Positions 24,601-37,137 of a stretch of 64,000 nucleotides of DNA are shown piece by piece. Each line of letters starts with the position of its first letter. Position 1 is the stretch's first letter. The position numbers were made by a program, and so were the translations under genes. A model generated the notes under the pieces. That model was given only the letters and a program-made list of their open reading frames with translations, was not told the origin of the DNA and ran no database searches. Source of the stretch: Heliopora coerulea (Eukaryota; Cnidaria; Anthozoa; Scleralcyonacea; Helioporidae). The stretch is taken from positions 1 through 64,000 of the forward strand of contig JASJOG010000484.1 of NCBI GenBank assembly GCA_030142905.1. Direction: 5' to 3'.

Positions 24601-26010
24601 CAGTGACAGGCAAAAATATTGGACACAGGATTTTTTAAGAAAATAATAACTTCTCTTGATGCTACTAACCTAAAATTTGAACTGAATATAGTACATATTT
24701 AGGATAGACTATGTATGAGGAGAAATAACGAATTGTTTGCTCGCATAAAAATTTATTGACAAACAACATGAAGTAACACGCAAAAGTTTTGGACACATAT
24801 CAATAAACAGCGTTCAATATTTAATGGAAAATCCCTTATTTGATATTACAGCTGTCAGACGTTTGGAATAAATTGAGATGAGTTTCTTGCAGAAATCGGC
24901 ACTAATTTCATCTTACTCCTGTGGACAAATGTCCTTGAGATTATTCAAGTTTTGTGGATTCCTCTGATGAACTCGAAGTTTAAGCTCCTTCCAGACTTTC
25001 TATCGGATTTAGATCAGGCGACTGACTAGACCACTCTAAAACCCTTATTTCCTTCGCCTAAAGCCACTCTTTCGTTTTCACTGCAGTATGCTTGGGATCG
25101 TTATCTTGCTGAAAGATCTAACCTCCCTGTAGCTCTCGAGCTGTTTCCACTGAAAAGCTTGATTTTAGTCTCGTCAGACCATAATATTTTGTTCCGAAAT
25201 GAAGCAGGCTTTTCGAGATGACGATTGGCAAACTCTAGACGAGCCTTTGCGTGCTTGGGCTTCAGCAGAGGGGTCTTTCTAAGAGTTCGAGAATGCAGCC
25301 CTACCCGGTGGAGTGTACGAGTAATTGTATCCTTGCTAACCTTTGTGCCAGCTGCCTGCAGTTCCTTCTGAAGTTCTCCTCGTGTTTTGAATGGCTTGTG
25401 CATCACTTCCGAACAATGGATCTAGCTACTCGTTCACTTACTATACGAGGACGCCCTTTTCGAGGCAGATCGGTTGTCAGCCCATGTTTTTTCCATTTCC
25501 GAATAATGGTCCTAATCGTACTGATGGGGATCTTGAGCATGTTGGAGATCTTTCGATATCCCATTCCACGATTATGATGGTCAATTATAACAATACGAAG
25601 TTGTTGAGAGAGCTCCTTTGTCTTTGCCATTCTGAAAACCTTCACATGTGACAGCCAAATCTTTAATGACCATTCAAAAAGACGGACTCGGAGACGTTAT
25701 GGTGCGTGGCGGGCTCTGATTGGTCGGCGGAGATTCGCAAATTAATGTGAAATAGACTTCAATCCAAAACTGCAATTTTTTATCTTGCTATATTTGTATT
25801 TTCAGAATGTGTCCAAAACTTTTGCGTGTTACTTTCTGTTGTATTTGTCAATAAATTTTTATGTGAGCAAACAATTCGTTATTTCTCCTCATACATAGTC
25901 TATCCTAAATATGTACTATATTCAGTTCAAATTTTAGATTAGTAGCAACAAGAGCAGTTATTATTTTCTTAAAAAATCCTATGTGTCCAATACTTTTGCG
26001 TGTCACATTG
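24601..26010. mobile_element. Tc1-like transposon with IR/DR ends, defective
   Basis: Inverted ends of about 200 bp (24601-24798 and 25807-26010) flank a decayed transposase gene on the minus strand. Each end carries an outer and an inner copy of a direct repeat of the type CACGCAAAAGTNTTGGACAC, the IR/DR arrangement known from Sleeping Beauty-like Tc1 elements. TA precedes the left end (24599-24600); a TA lies two to three bases beyond the right end. The element is shorter than a full one of about 1.6 kb because the transposase centre is missing. Confidence 0.85.
24885..25645 (-). pseudogene. Tc1-like transposase, broken
   Basis: On the minus strand, 25645-25403 encodes the N-terminal paired-type DNA-binding region (LSQQLRIVIIDHH, GYRKISNMLKIP, IIRKWKKHG, then a GRPRI AT-hook-like box). 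The reading then shifts frame into 25406-25101, which has the second helix-turn-helix and ILWSDETKIKLF, carrying the first catalytic Asp. The next recognisable piece, WSSQSPDLNPIES near 25000-25050, carries the second Asp. The normal stretch of about 100 residues between these motifs is absent, and further stops follow. This copy cannot encode active transposase. Confidence 0.85.
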
Positions 26011-26014
26011 CGTA

Positions 26015-27625
26015 GGATTACTTGATGCCAATTTTCATTCCAGTTTTTTGGTGGGGAAGAATTTTGAAGTTACATGAAAGAGTGTCCCTACATGTTATGC
26101 CTGAAGCGGAAATTTGATATGACCTTGGTTAAAAGTACTGTACAACAAATCTAGTTTCTATACTATGCGACGTTTTTCAAAAAAAAATGTTGCTTAAGGG
26201 GTGCTACGCGCTTCAGCTCTTCATGCTACTTAGAAAACTTTTTTCTTTCCGACAAAAGTTGTATGAAGAATCGCACACTTTAAGGCTTTTAAACCAAGTG
26301 AGGAATGTTCTACGAAAGCTACTTGAATATGCAGCGTCGGGTAATTTGACCGCTTCCCTATCAATCGAGTAGTGGGATCGTTTAGAAACATTGTTTGAAT
26401 TCAACCAATTGGATGTCTTGAGAGATTCTGGCTATTTATTCACACTTATCCGCGAAAGAATGTCAGTGTGTCGTTGCTGAATTACACATGTAATTAACAT
26501 ATCATGTAAAAGTATTTCAACATTTTCCCTTACTTTCAAAGTTAATGAAACTGCGACACTTGCATCGTCTCTTGCTCTTTTAAATGATTTGAACTCATTG
26601 ACGCGATGGCTCACTTGGTTGAATAGCAGTTCAGTTGCTCGAACAAGAGAGTTGAAATCTTATATTTGTGAAGTAAAATCTTTTCAACTGACTGGCCTAA
26701 TATAGTAAATTTCATAACATTTCTTTGTTATACCCTGAACGTCATTATAATGTACAAAGTAGTTTTATATTGATAAGACTAGTTAGCTTGCGTTTAATAC
26801 TCCGTATTATATGTTGCTATTTCAACAGGGGACATATCGAAGACTTAAGTGGTCCTCCGTGAGTGAAACCTGGGTGGCTGCCATGACTCCGTTTCCAGTA
26901 TCTAGGTCAGAAACCAAATCAGACTTCTACTAAACTCTTCAACAGAATTCAGGTTAATCAGTGGCTGTAATGCGTAGTTTGTTGTTCGATGGAGTAAGCT
27001 ATGAAGACAAAATCTGCGGGCTCCAATCGTCTATACAGCCATAAGTTGGAAATTGAAGATTTTATAATTTTTCCTAGCCATCACTATGCTATGGATGACG
27101 TTGTGGTACTTTTTCTCAATTCCATCTAGGTATATTTCCAGGAGGATCTCTGACACCACCACTCGGGAAACTCGCAATTCTTTAACCCTCTTCGGATTGG
27201 GCTTTTTTAGACCTCACAGGGTTTTTTGACTGGGGACTTCACAGTTACGCCTTTTGTAAACGGTCTTTGCCATCCCTAATGGTTTTGCCATCCTAATGTT
27301 TTCCGGTTCCCCGACTGTACCATCCTCATACTGACTCCTTGAAGTCACATAAACACGTGAAAACTCGAAATATTTTACCAGTGTTCTCTCCTTGACTTTA
27401 AATTCAACGAGTGATTATCTAGGTCACCTGACCCACACCGAAATCTTAACCTAACCGTCCCAGTAGCGGGTTTCCCGCCTTGCTTACACCCAAACTTGAC
27501 AATCAGTCGATTTAGTTTATTACTTTAATTTTAACATTCTGACTATACGAAAACTCGAAAAAATATCAAACAATGCAGAGTAAACAAAACATTTTGAATC
27601 CAAATAGAATAAGATAAATAAATAG
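26015..27625. other. No feature recognised
   Basis: No supported gene or repeat. Confidence 0.5.
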
Positions 27626-27631
27626 AAAAAC

Positions 27632-27710
27632 TCGGTTTCACCACGGATTTGAACCTTCTTGGTACCGATTGCTATTTGTCGTACAAACCACTACACTAAG
27701 CATGCAGACT
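27632..27710 (-). mobile_element. tRNA-like / SINE head fragment
   Basis: The minus strand reads TTAGTGTAGTGGTTTGTACG (A-box-like), then GGTTCAAATCCGTGG (B-box-like) with plausible spacing. A clean cloverleaf is not evident, so a tRNA-derived repeat or tRNA pseudogene is likelier than a functional tRNA. Confidence 0.45.
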
Positions 27711-29299
27711 CAATCGAATCTCGCCCAAATTACGAATTTATAAAACATCTCATCATTAAGTGAAGGTCCGCAGAGTACACTTGGCAAGGCCGTTTATGAA
27801 AGGGAAAATGGCAGGAAAGTCATGTCTACCATGATAACTTATGTTTTTTCGGAAGCTTTTCAAACGGGATTTTGTAATAGATATCTCTACCACCAGTCCT
27901 TTCCAGAAAAATGACTTATTACGACAACTGAGTCATGTCAAACATGATGAAGATTCTCGTTTTTTTCTGTAATTAGGGTTGGAAATCCCTTGCACAATTA
28001 GGTTAATTTTAATATACATTAAGATGCAATATGCTTTTGCATTTCAAAGTTGAGAAATTATTTTAAATACAAATTTTGATAAGTTTAGGGGATCCTAATA
28101 ACATCGCACATTTTATATTACATTGTACTATTTTCGTACGTAAATTATCATAAACTTGTTGCCGTGGAAACAAAACTCTAACCTGAATATTAAAGATACA
28201 AATTTCTAATTACCCTTAAAAAATCATTTTTAATTCTGGAAGAAAACACAAATGATTTCAGCTCCTAATTTGTGTATATATGCTGTAAATCAGATACAGA
28301 ATACTAATTAGATTCATGAGATTTTCTCTCCGACTTTCTACGTTAAAATTAATTGAAACTTCAAAATAACTGGTAAACATTGCCATTTTAGTATATTTGT
28401 ATTTTACGAAAGATACGATTTTTGCGTCCTATCTCTATGGTAGTTTACACCGGCTTTCCTTGTCCATCCCATACAGATCAGCTGCGAATATTCTATTACT
28501 CAAATATCTATTACTCAAACTTCACATACAGTCAGGAAATGTTAACTCCCTAACGTAAATCGTTTCCGAGTTACAAGCAAAGTCAGCTTGAAGGGACATG
28601 ATTTCTCTCTTAGTCTGAGCAGGGCTAACTTGTAATGCCACTGTCCTACACACTGGAAGACCACCATGACCATCATCAACTACCGGTACTTATGCTTTTG
28701 CTTTACCTATGTCATAGTCTATTTTACTTTTCGCAGCACGTGACTCTTCATACGTATTTCAATATCCTGATGCTCATTTCAGAGTGGTATGTACATTATA
28801 TCCTGTCAATTAGCCCAAGTGTCGAAAACCTTATCATTTTGGGCTCAGGCATTGCTAACATCATTGACCAGTTATTCCGCAGGGTTCTGTAAACGGGTAC
28901 ACTAGGTGGTGTCGTGTATTTCTTCAAATGCTTCCATGCAATAGCTCGTATAAGAGGCACATCGCACATCAGGTGGTTGCTCCAAATACGTTACAGTTGC
29001 TGAAAAAACTACTAGGAAATGCTACAAGTGCAATTGACCTTCGTCGATAATAAGTAGTTGCTGCTGAAAACAAAAACCAAAGCTTCTTGAAACAAAGAAG
29101 CAAGACACAGTTGTTACAAGTGAAGCCAGTCTCATGACCGCCACCAACAAAAAAGTCATCCCTCTGTCCTTCTCCTCGCTATTCAAAATTTCATCATGGC
29201 ATACGGACCTCACGAAGTGAAAGAGTACATCGAGATTATTATTACAGGGAATATAAATATGACGAAACAGTCTTATTTATAAATATTACCACGGTATTA
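27711..29299. other. No feature recognised
   Basis: Short open frames only, none with a domain I can name. Confidence 0.5.
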
Positions 29300-29304
29300 A
29301 AATA

Positions 29305-32300
29305 TATAATTCATAATTCATAATTCATAAAGTAATTTATTTCTCCACTATGGCTTTTCAGAAATAATTACAATTAATAATTATGTGCATTACAAATCTA
29401 TATTTACATTAACATCATTAATTACTCAACCTACGTGAATTTAAACTATACATTACAATTAATACCAAGATAAAAAGTTAAAAAGTTAAAAAGTTAAAAG
29501 TTAAAAAGTCAACTATTCATGCAACTATTCCAAAACTCGTTATATAATTTGTTCCTTATTAAAATCTTAAAAGTTTCGATGTTAGAAATATTCTTAATAT
29601 CATCCTCAAGTTCGTTCCATAATTTAGTCGCCCTATATAAAAAAGAACGCTGCCCCGATGCAGTTCGATAGAGGGGAATCTGCAACTTGTTTTTACATCT
29701 TGTGTCTCGGTCATGTGTTTGCGACCTAGATACAAATCTTCTGGTAAGATATAATGGAGCTAAGTCATTCAAACACTTAAATGTCATTACAGCATCTTTG
29801 TATTTCAACATATAATCAACAGGCAACCAATCTAATTGTTTCAGTGCAGGCGTGATATGATCATACTTTCTTATACCTGTGACGATTCTAGCAGCAAAAT
29901 TTTGTACGCTTTGTAGTTTAGCTATGTTCTTCGAAGAAGTATTTGCCCACACTGAGGAACAATAATATAGTTTACTAAAAACTAAGGCATTTATAATCAT
30001 TTTTAAAGTCCGATTGTCCAAAATGTGTTTGACTCGATTAATTTGACAAAGGGACTTTGTGCATTTGGAGACTACTTGGACAATATGTTCATCATAACTC
30101 AGGCTTTTGCAAACTCCATCCCTAAATCTTTCGCTGAAGAAACGGGTCATAGTATCATTCCAAGGAAGGGTACTCGAAAGTCCTGAACTTGACTTAACAT
30201 TTGTGGGGTACCAAATGGAACAAGTTTAGTTTTTCCAGGGTTGATGAGTAGGCTACTAGAGCAACACCATGCAGCAACTCTCTTTAATTCGTCCTCAAAT
30301 TGGGTTCCCCCAGCACTGATGTTTTTCAATGAAAATGACAAATACATTTTTGAATCATCGACGTACGATTCCAAAGGACAAACTGTAGGAACATTAGGAA
30401 GGTCGTTAATATAGATGTTAAATAATGCCGGACCAAGTATGGAGCCCCGAGGCACTCCATGTGTGATCATGCGAGCTTCTGAAAGTATATCACCAAGTCG
30501 CACTGACTGTCTTCTTTCTGAAAGATAACTCTTAAACCAAGCAACGGCCTTCCTGGATACACCCAAGGAACGTAGTTTCTCAAACAGCAGTGAATGTTCA
30601 ATACTGTCAAACGCCTTTGATAGGTCCAGCAACACCACCGCCGTTAACTCTTTCCTATCTATAGCCTCGAGAATCATATCTGATACAAATATATTAAGCG
30701 TTTCAGTTGAATGTAACTTCTTGTTTCCGCTTTGATGGTCCGTGAGACTCTTTTCCTGAGACATGTATTCCATTAATTGGTTCAGTGCAACATGTTTACA
30801 TACCTTCGAGGCCACAGGCAGTAAGGATACAGGGCGATTGTCATTCGGCGTTTCATGATCCCCTTCTTTGAGAATTGGAATTACTTCTGAATGTTTCCAA
30901 GCTGTTGGAAATACTGAAGTTAATAAGGAGCAGTTCACAATCTCAGTCAGCGCGGGAAGGATAATAGGTAGGGCGTCTTTTACAGCAACGAGTGAAACTT
31001 TATCTATTCCAGGGGCCTTATTTGTTGGAAGAGAGTTTACAATTTTACGTATTTCATACGATGTTACACGACGGAATTGAAATTCATCCGCTTCGTCTCT
31101 TAATACAGGATTATTTTGTCGTAAAAAGGCGAGATTACTCTTAGCACTTAACACTTTAGACTCATCAGCGACTCTGGCCCCAACTGAAGTATAAAATTTG
31201 TTAAATTCATCAGCCAATTCCTTCATATCCTCGGTATACACAGACTGTGACATCTCTTTACGCGGCATGCAGCTTCGGATAACCTTCCACATTGCATTTG
31301 GTTCTTTATTCCTATAAATTGCATCATGAACATACCTCCTTTCTGCTTCCCTCAGTTGCTCTTTTACCACATCACGAGCCCGACGAAAGCTGTCCCAGTC
31401 ACAGGCATTCTTAGTCTGACGTGATATTTTGTGCAACTTGTCTCTTTTCTTCATCAGATCCTTAATTTCACCGCCTGCAAACGGAGGTTTACGGTATCTA
31501 ACTTTTATAGTTTTGACGAGCGCATGTCTGTCTAAAATCCGAAAAAAATTACAATTAAAATAATCTAATTTTCCATTTACATCGTCCATCAATGACACAT
31601 TCTCCCATTGTACTTGTGCCAAATCTTCTAAAAATTTATCCCGTTCGTAATGTCTATAACTCCTGACATTAATAACCTTAGGCTGAGGTTTTGGTGATTT
31701 TAATTTCAGCACAGTATAAATCAGAAAATGATCACTTATGCCATTTTCCACAACTCCACTTTCAGCAGCTAAGGCAATGTTGGATGTGATAATGAGGTCT
31801 ATCAAGGTTGATGAATGTGATGTCACTCTAGTTGGACTGGATATTAACTGTGTTAAGTTTAAACACGTACACAAATCCTTTAGCTCTTTTGATTCTTGAT
31901 TGTGTTTTAACACATCACAATTGAAGTCCCCAATAATGAACTGCTCTTTTCCATACGTACGGGCAAGGGTGTACTTATTAAGGAACTCCTGTACAAGGCA
32001 GCTTATTGGGCAATCCGGAGGTCGATAAATTGCACACACTAGAATAGATTTTAACTTCCTGTATTGTATTTGTACCCATAGCTGATGAAAGCCGGACGAT
32101 GTTATTTCAGTAAGTTCATCTAGGACTTTGACTTTTAAGGAGGTGCGAGTATATATACACACACCCCCTCCTGTTTTCCTTACTCTATCCAACCTTGATC
32201 ATTTGTAGCCTTCAATTTCTACCTCTGCATTCGAAACGGAGGAATTTAGCCAAGTTTCCGACACTGCAAAGACATCATAATTATTTTCCCTAACTAAGCA

Positions 32301-32700
32301 ACGCAACTGTAATAGATGATCTCTTTTCCTTAACGAACGGATATTTAAGTGGGCAATTTTAACCTTTGATTTCTGGAAGGACATTGACGATCGACCATTT
32401 GTTAAGATGCCACTATGAATATCTCGCTCTTGGGTAATACCATCAGCAGGATTTCTCTGTCTAACTGGTATTAAATTGTTCCTATTCGGGCCGTTGTGCT
32501 TCCATCTGTATTTGCAATTACGGTAAGTGATTCGCGCTGATATTTTGTGAGTCATTTTAGTAGTTTGTGTAGTTCCCATCACGGGTAATATTAAATTTCC
32601 GCTGTACGCCATTATACGTAAGTTGAAAAAGCTCCGTCCAAGGTTACATTTCCTTCTTGCAAGAAGGTCTTGCGCTTTTTTCCTTTTTGTTGCCAAGGTT
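29305..32700 (-). mobile_element. CR1/L2-like LINE, nearly complete coding region
   Basis: The minus-strand element runs from an endonuclease/reverse-transcriptase open frame starting at 32696 to a short simple-repeat tail (ATGAATT units at 29308-29328). A TTAAAAAG microsatellite at about 29469-29507 lies just after the stop. No separate ORF1 is visible upstream of 32700, so the insertion is probably 5'-truncated or the family lacks one. The few breaks in the coding region suggest a fairly recent insertion. Confidence 0.85.
29509..32696 (-). pseudogene. LINE ORF2: AP endonuclease plus reverse transcriptase, broken
   Basis: Segment 1 (32696-32199, 165 residues) carries the start of an apurinic-type endonuclease (AHLNIRSLRKR, then AVSETWL). 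An in-frame TGA at 32199 interrupts it and the same frame resumes at once. Segment 2 (to 30147, about 680 residues) completes the endonuclease with GDFNCDV at residues 88-94 and SDHF at 153-156. It then carries the reverse transcriptase: LDLSKAFDS at 522-530, GVPRGSILGP at 579-588 and catalytic YVDD at 610-613. A TGA at 30147 and a nearby frameshift (about 30095-30110) separate it from the C-terminal segment (30150-29509), which has YCSSVW and a W-x-P-V-x-x-x-x-x-x-K thumb region. All catalytic motifs are intact, but the breaks block a single product. Confidence 0.88.
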
Positions 32701-33840
32701 TGCAGCAGATAAATTTACGGATAAACCGGACAAGCAAGTAAATGTTGATGAAGTGATACTAACCGTCATTCAGATTATAAAAAAGACTGACAATTCTGTG
32801 AGGATCAGAGGATGCAGAACGCTTTAGCATGTAAAAAGTTAAAGGTACACTAGTCTTGCTCCGGGAACTGTTACGAAATCTGAACCATTCAGATATAACA
32901 GAATATATTTTCGAATTTTGTGGACCACTCGAGATAACCATACATTTTAACAGCACGACTAAGGACAATTGAGGGTGTAGTGTCTTTGGGATTACTCATT
33001 GGGAACACTGGGTGTCAAACGACCTTAATTCGGTACCAACATTCCGTCATTTATTATTAACCCTGCCGGGATGGTCAAGTTTACCTCCGCAGTTTTGATT
33101 TTGTTGACTTGACAGCAAGACACAAAGAACGTGCAGATTTTATTTGTCTTTTAAAGTAACTAAATGACATAGCCTTTGTGTCTATCGGTTTCATGACCTC
33201 GAACTCCTTGCTTGTTAACGAAGAAGTGATTGATAGCGGTAGCGGTTGCTCTTTTCCATAAATCCAGTAAAATCGATTCTACTCTGCATTTTTTTTCACG
33301 GTCAAAGAAGTACATCTTTATGAGGGTACTTAAGGACACTGATAGTGTGTCGTACATTTATTTCACAACAATATTAGATCGTAAATTCAGTAAAAAATAC
33401 GTCATACGCATGAACGTGGAATGATTTACCGTGAAAAGATTGGCTTCGTTTGCAGCAACTGTGTCTTTTGTTTGTAGCAGATTTGGTTTAGTTTGCTGCA
33501 GCAACTATATATTCTCTACAATTGTGAATGGTTTGCAGAAGCTATAAATAAGTCGCAACAGTTGTAATTAATTTGCTGCAACTTTCGTATTTTAACATGT
33601 CCCTTACGGGCACCATGCTTTGCTTTGCTAATCGACTGTTGCAGATTATCTTTCGTACAATTTATCTTTCTGTTAAACCAAGGACTAAAAGTCTGAAAAA
33701 GAGAAGGGCATACAATTTCTGAAACTTATGTATGTGTATATATGTGTGTTTGTATGTATTAATGTAAGTGTTTATGTCGTAAATCGTTTAAGTGTTGTGC
33801 GACAGACAGCACAGTGTTAATTGCTGTAGTGGTATAGCGG
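32701..33840. other. No feature recognised
   Basis: Short frames only. TTTGCTGCAACT-type repeats near 33450-33590 recur loosely. Confidence 0.45.
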
Positions 33841-33845
33841 GATAA

Positions 33846-33920
33846 AAGTAATAATGTTAAAGCTTGATGGTGCTTTTAGTTTCACGCTTTACATGGATAG
33901 TCAGGCAGCTATTGAAGTTC
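33846..33920 (-). ncRNA. Degenerate hammerhead-like motif at Penelope-like end
   Basis: The minus strand reads CTGACTA, a short hairpin, then GCGTGAAAC. It is a diverged inverted copy of 34581-34657, sharing CATCAAGCTTTAACAT. The core box differs from CUGANGA, so activity is unlikely. It follows the endonuclease fragment, as expected for a Penelope-like 3' end. Confidence 0.45.
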
Positions 33921-33924
33921 TACC

Positions 33925-34290
33925 TCGTTTGTTCATATATGGTGTGTTCATATGTGGTTGTGTATGGAGTTCCGCGTTTCAAGGTAGACAATTTAATTGC
34001 GAACGATTTGTCTTTTCTTTTTAAGTCCCAAATGAGTTTCGAAAGTTCGGTTTCGTTCAGATATTTTTCGTTCCGAAAAGATTTCAGATGGTTATTATAG
34101 CGTTTTTTGAAGTTGTTAATTATCCGTATGTATTGTTTTGGGCCTGTTGCGTTGGTCGTTGTCACGTCTTCTTTGTAGATGATTCTCTCTATCGTGTACA
34201 TTCCTCTCATTGGGCATTCAACTTTAATCCTACAATTACATTTGTTTTCTTCAGAATCGGTTATTTTCTCTGATAGAATGTGGAAGTTAT
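33925..34290 (-). pseudogene. Penelope-like element GIY-YIG endonuclease fragment
   Basis: The minus strand encodes a cysteine-rich CNCRIKVECPMRG segment followed by YTIERIIYKEDV, then IRIINNFKKRYNNHLKSF and TELSKLIWDLKRK. Penelope-like elements carry a C-terminal GIY-YIG endonuclease preceded by a similar cysteine cluster, and the F-K-x-R-Y-x-N-H-L-x-S-F box corresponds to the conserved Arg/His region of that fold. The YIG part is altered. The upstream reverse transcriptase is missing. Confidence 0.65.
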
Positions 34291-34580
34291 GTTTTGAAAT
34301 AATACTCCAGACGCTAGATGGTCTATCTTGAAACGTGCAGCTCCTTACACAGCCAAGGCAAAGCGATGCAACCTTAGCCTTAAAGAAAAACTCGTGATAT
34401 TAAAAACCGACAAATGAAACTTGCTAAACAAAAGAACAGAAATAATCTCGAAATGTCGACACGAAAATAGATTTTACGTCAAAAACCTCCATCCCCCGAA
34501 GAATGCAATAAACCATCATACGACCTCCACCAATCAGCCATCTCCGCGTGATACACAATAAGAAAAAGAACCGAAGTGGA

Positions 34581-34657
34581 ACTTCAGTAGTTGCCTGACG
34601 ATCGCTGTTAAGCGTGAAACTCAGAGTAGCAGCATCAAGCTTTAACATCATTACTAC
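34581..34657 (+). ncRNA. Hammerhead ribozyme-like motif (inverted copy)
   Basis: The plus strand has CTGACGA at 34595, a CGC/GCG hairpin with TGTTAA loop, then GAAAC at 34616-34620. Both core boxes are intact, though the stem next to the core has a U-U mismatch. It is the inverted partner of 33846-33920, and together they bracket the endonuclease fragment. Confidence 0.5.
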
Positions 34658-34666
34658 CCATATACA

Positions 34667-34840
34667 TGTATGTATGTATGTATGTATATGTGTGTGTGTG
34701 TGTACTTATCTACGTACCTACGTATCTCTACACGAGCGTATGTATGTATGTATGTATGTATGTATGTATGTATGTATGTATGTATGTATGTATGTATGTA
34801 TGTATGTATGTACGACCGTACATACATACATACATACATG
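34667..34840. repeat. (ATGT)n microsatellite switching to (ACAT)n
   Basis: Long ATGT arrays, broken by a TG-repeat and CTACGTA patch, then reversing polarity at about 34813 into ACATAC units. The switch makes the end of the array self-complementary. The long tyrosine/valine/cysteine frames called here are artefacts of the repeat. Confidence 0.9.
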
Positions 34841-35120
34841 GGGTGCTGGTGGCACAGTGGTAGTGCACGTGTCTCTCACCACTGTGACTAGGGTTCGATT
34901 CCGGCCGCGTGAGTAATCTGATTAAAGTTACCTTGGTCACATGTGAGAAGAGTGTTGTCCAGTTTGACTCTACCAAGCATCGTAGGTTTTCTCCGGGAAC
35001 TCCGGTTTCCTCCTGTAATAACACTGGACCCATGAGGGTAGGCCCTTACTGGCCCTCTAGGTAGAGCAGCTCAGATAGCTGATAGGGTTATCCAGTATTA
35101 ATAAAGGCTCTTCACTTTAT
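34841..35120 (+). mobile_element. tRNA-derived SINE
   Basis: A-box-like GTGGCACAGTGGTAGTGCAC, then B-box-like GGTTCGATTCC, is followed by a body with CCAGTTTGACTCTACCAAG and TTTTCTCCGGGAACTCCGG. A diverged reverse-oriented copy is at 42765-43010, which confirms a repeat family. Confidence 0.75.
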
Positions 35121-37136
35121 AGATACAAGTACAGTATTTGTGTATATAGTAATTATAAAATATAACAATGATAAAATGTAAAACAAGTGTATATTTGTCT
35201 TATTAAAAGAGTGAGAGGTCTATATAAGAAAGTGCTTCCCTGAGGTTTTTGTCGAGACCGAGCGACGATCGAGCGAAGTCTTCGCAAGAAAAACTGAGTT
35301 AATTTATCTTAGCGTTAATTTTCGCCACAGTAATTTAAGTGGAGCACCAAACTCTGCGACCTAATTTTCCATTATCATGACCCCAAATTCTGGATCATGT
35401 CCATGTCTGGATTCCTTTGTTCCAGACTTGGATAAAAATTTTATCTCACACATTCCTGAAAAGTATTTAGATTAAATGTTCTGAATCTCTCCAGAGCGGT
35501 AGAGAAAGTGGGTATCGGTAAACTGAAAAATTTACAATATTTTTAAAATTAGAACATCTTTTTGCAAAACATGAACTATTCCGTATGAAACTATAATAAA
35601 TTTTCAAAACCTACAAAAAAGTTTGACTGTTCAAGAATTATATATTTGGCAAAAGCCAGATCAAAGATCTTAATTATTGAAATGGCATAAAATGTTCTGG
35701 GGCTTGTACTGCTACGCTTATACGTTTTGTTTATTCAAGACAGCAGCAATCTGATATTAGTCCGTTATGAGTGTAATCAGATAAGTTCTTATTTAAGGTG
35801 ACTTATTAAACCCAGCTCGGTTGTGCGGATGTTATGGATGAAATTGATGTAAATAAGTTTATCTCTATTTTCGCATTTTAGATATTTTATTGCAAAGCCT
35901 ATGGACTTGGGCAGCGTCATTATTTGCGTGCAACATTTAAAGACATGCCATCGAAACCAAAGTGTTACAAGGCTTAATGTCTCCTCTGACAAGACTATAC
36001 TGAAGGAAACACAAGGAATTATGTCATTCTGATCACTTAACGGTTCATAAGCATATTGGCTATAAGGTGACAGGAGCACCAAAGGATCTTTGAGGTTAAT
36101 GTGATGAAAGAAGTTGTCAAAGTTCATTTGTATTCATTATTTCTTTTTCTGTTAGATTTACAATTACAATTTGGTTTAAAACTTTATCACAAGTCTGCAT
36201 CTTTATCGTCTACTTCTTTTAACGATAGTGATAGATATGTGGGGAAAAATCTCTAGATATCCGGAGACAATGAAACTAACCTCAAACACTGCTTACGATA
36301 CTGAACAGGAAGCGAAGGACTGAAGTGTGAACTCAAACTTTGGTCCCAAGACAGATCATACTGCTGTAATGTCAAAGGATAATTGAAACGATACTTTTGA
36401 TTCATCAAAAGGTCAAGACAGCAAGTCATGATCATGTCACATCGGGTGCTTTAAAGTTTAAATAAACATGACGACGCTGAGCATTCAGTTTTTTTCCGAC
36501 CAAGTACCTGAATCTGTATGTAGCTATTCGAAAACGCTTGGAAATATTACTTTCGAAACGAATTTCGAAATGAGTGTTTGAACTTAGCAACCTGGAGCTC
36601 TCGAGATACAACGTTAATGGCATGTAAGTCCTCTTATCCACCTTTTTGACTAACTTGAAAAGAATGATTGAGAGTTTCATAAAGCCCAGTCCAGAAAAGT
36701 TCTTAGTTGAAGCTAAAGAGGTAGCGGCAATTTGTGATGAGAGCGCCAAAGCTAGTAGGTAACATCGATTTAGCCCTTTGAAAGTTTTAGTCAAGAAAAG
36801 TACTCGTTGCCGAAAAAGACTTACCAGAGTCAGTTTCTAATGACCCAAGTTTTGTGACCACCAATTACGACTAGAACTCAACGAGTTTATTTTACTTTAA
36901 TTGCACTGCAACAACTGGAGCTGTTCAATTGCTCACAAATAAAGCGATCAAGACGTATAACAAGCAGAACAGTCTTGGTACTGCTTGCTATTGTCAGTGT
37001 CCATTCTTGGAATACAGTACAGAATAAGACACAGCGTTCAGTTGTTCTTGTTAGATAGTTTGCATCGAGAACAATACGAAAAGAGTGACCAACCACTCCA
37101 GTTAAAAATGGTTTAAGATAAAAAATGGAGGGACGT
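35121..37136. other. No supported feature
   Basis: Several minus-strand frames of 60-120 residues (for example 35789-36127 and 36432-36794) are hydrophobic in places, but I cannot place them in a family. A decayed receptor gene was considered and not supported. Confidence 0.4.
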
Positions 37137-37137
37137 T

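Noticed and set aside
34614..35033. Several long frames rich in MYVC or YIHT repeats
   Set aside because: Translations of the ATGT/ACAT microsatellite on both strands.
35789..37096. Hydrophobic minus-strand frames that might be a decayed receptor
   Set aside because: No conserved receptor motif could be placed with confidence; multiple breaks would be needed.
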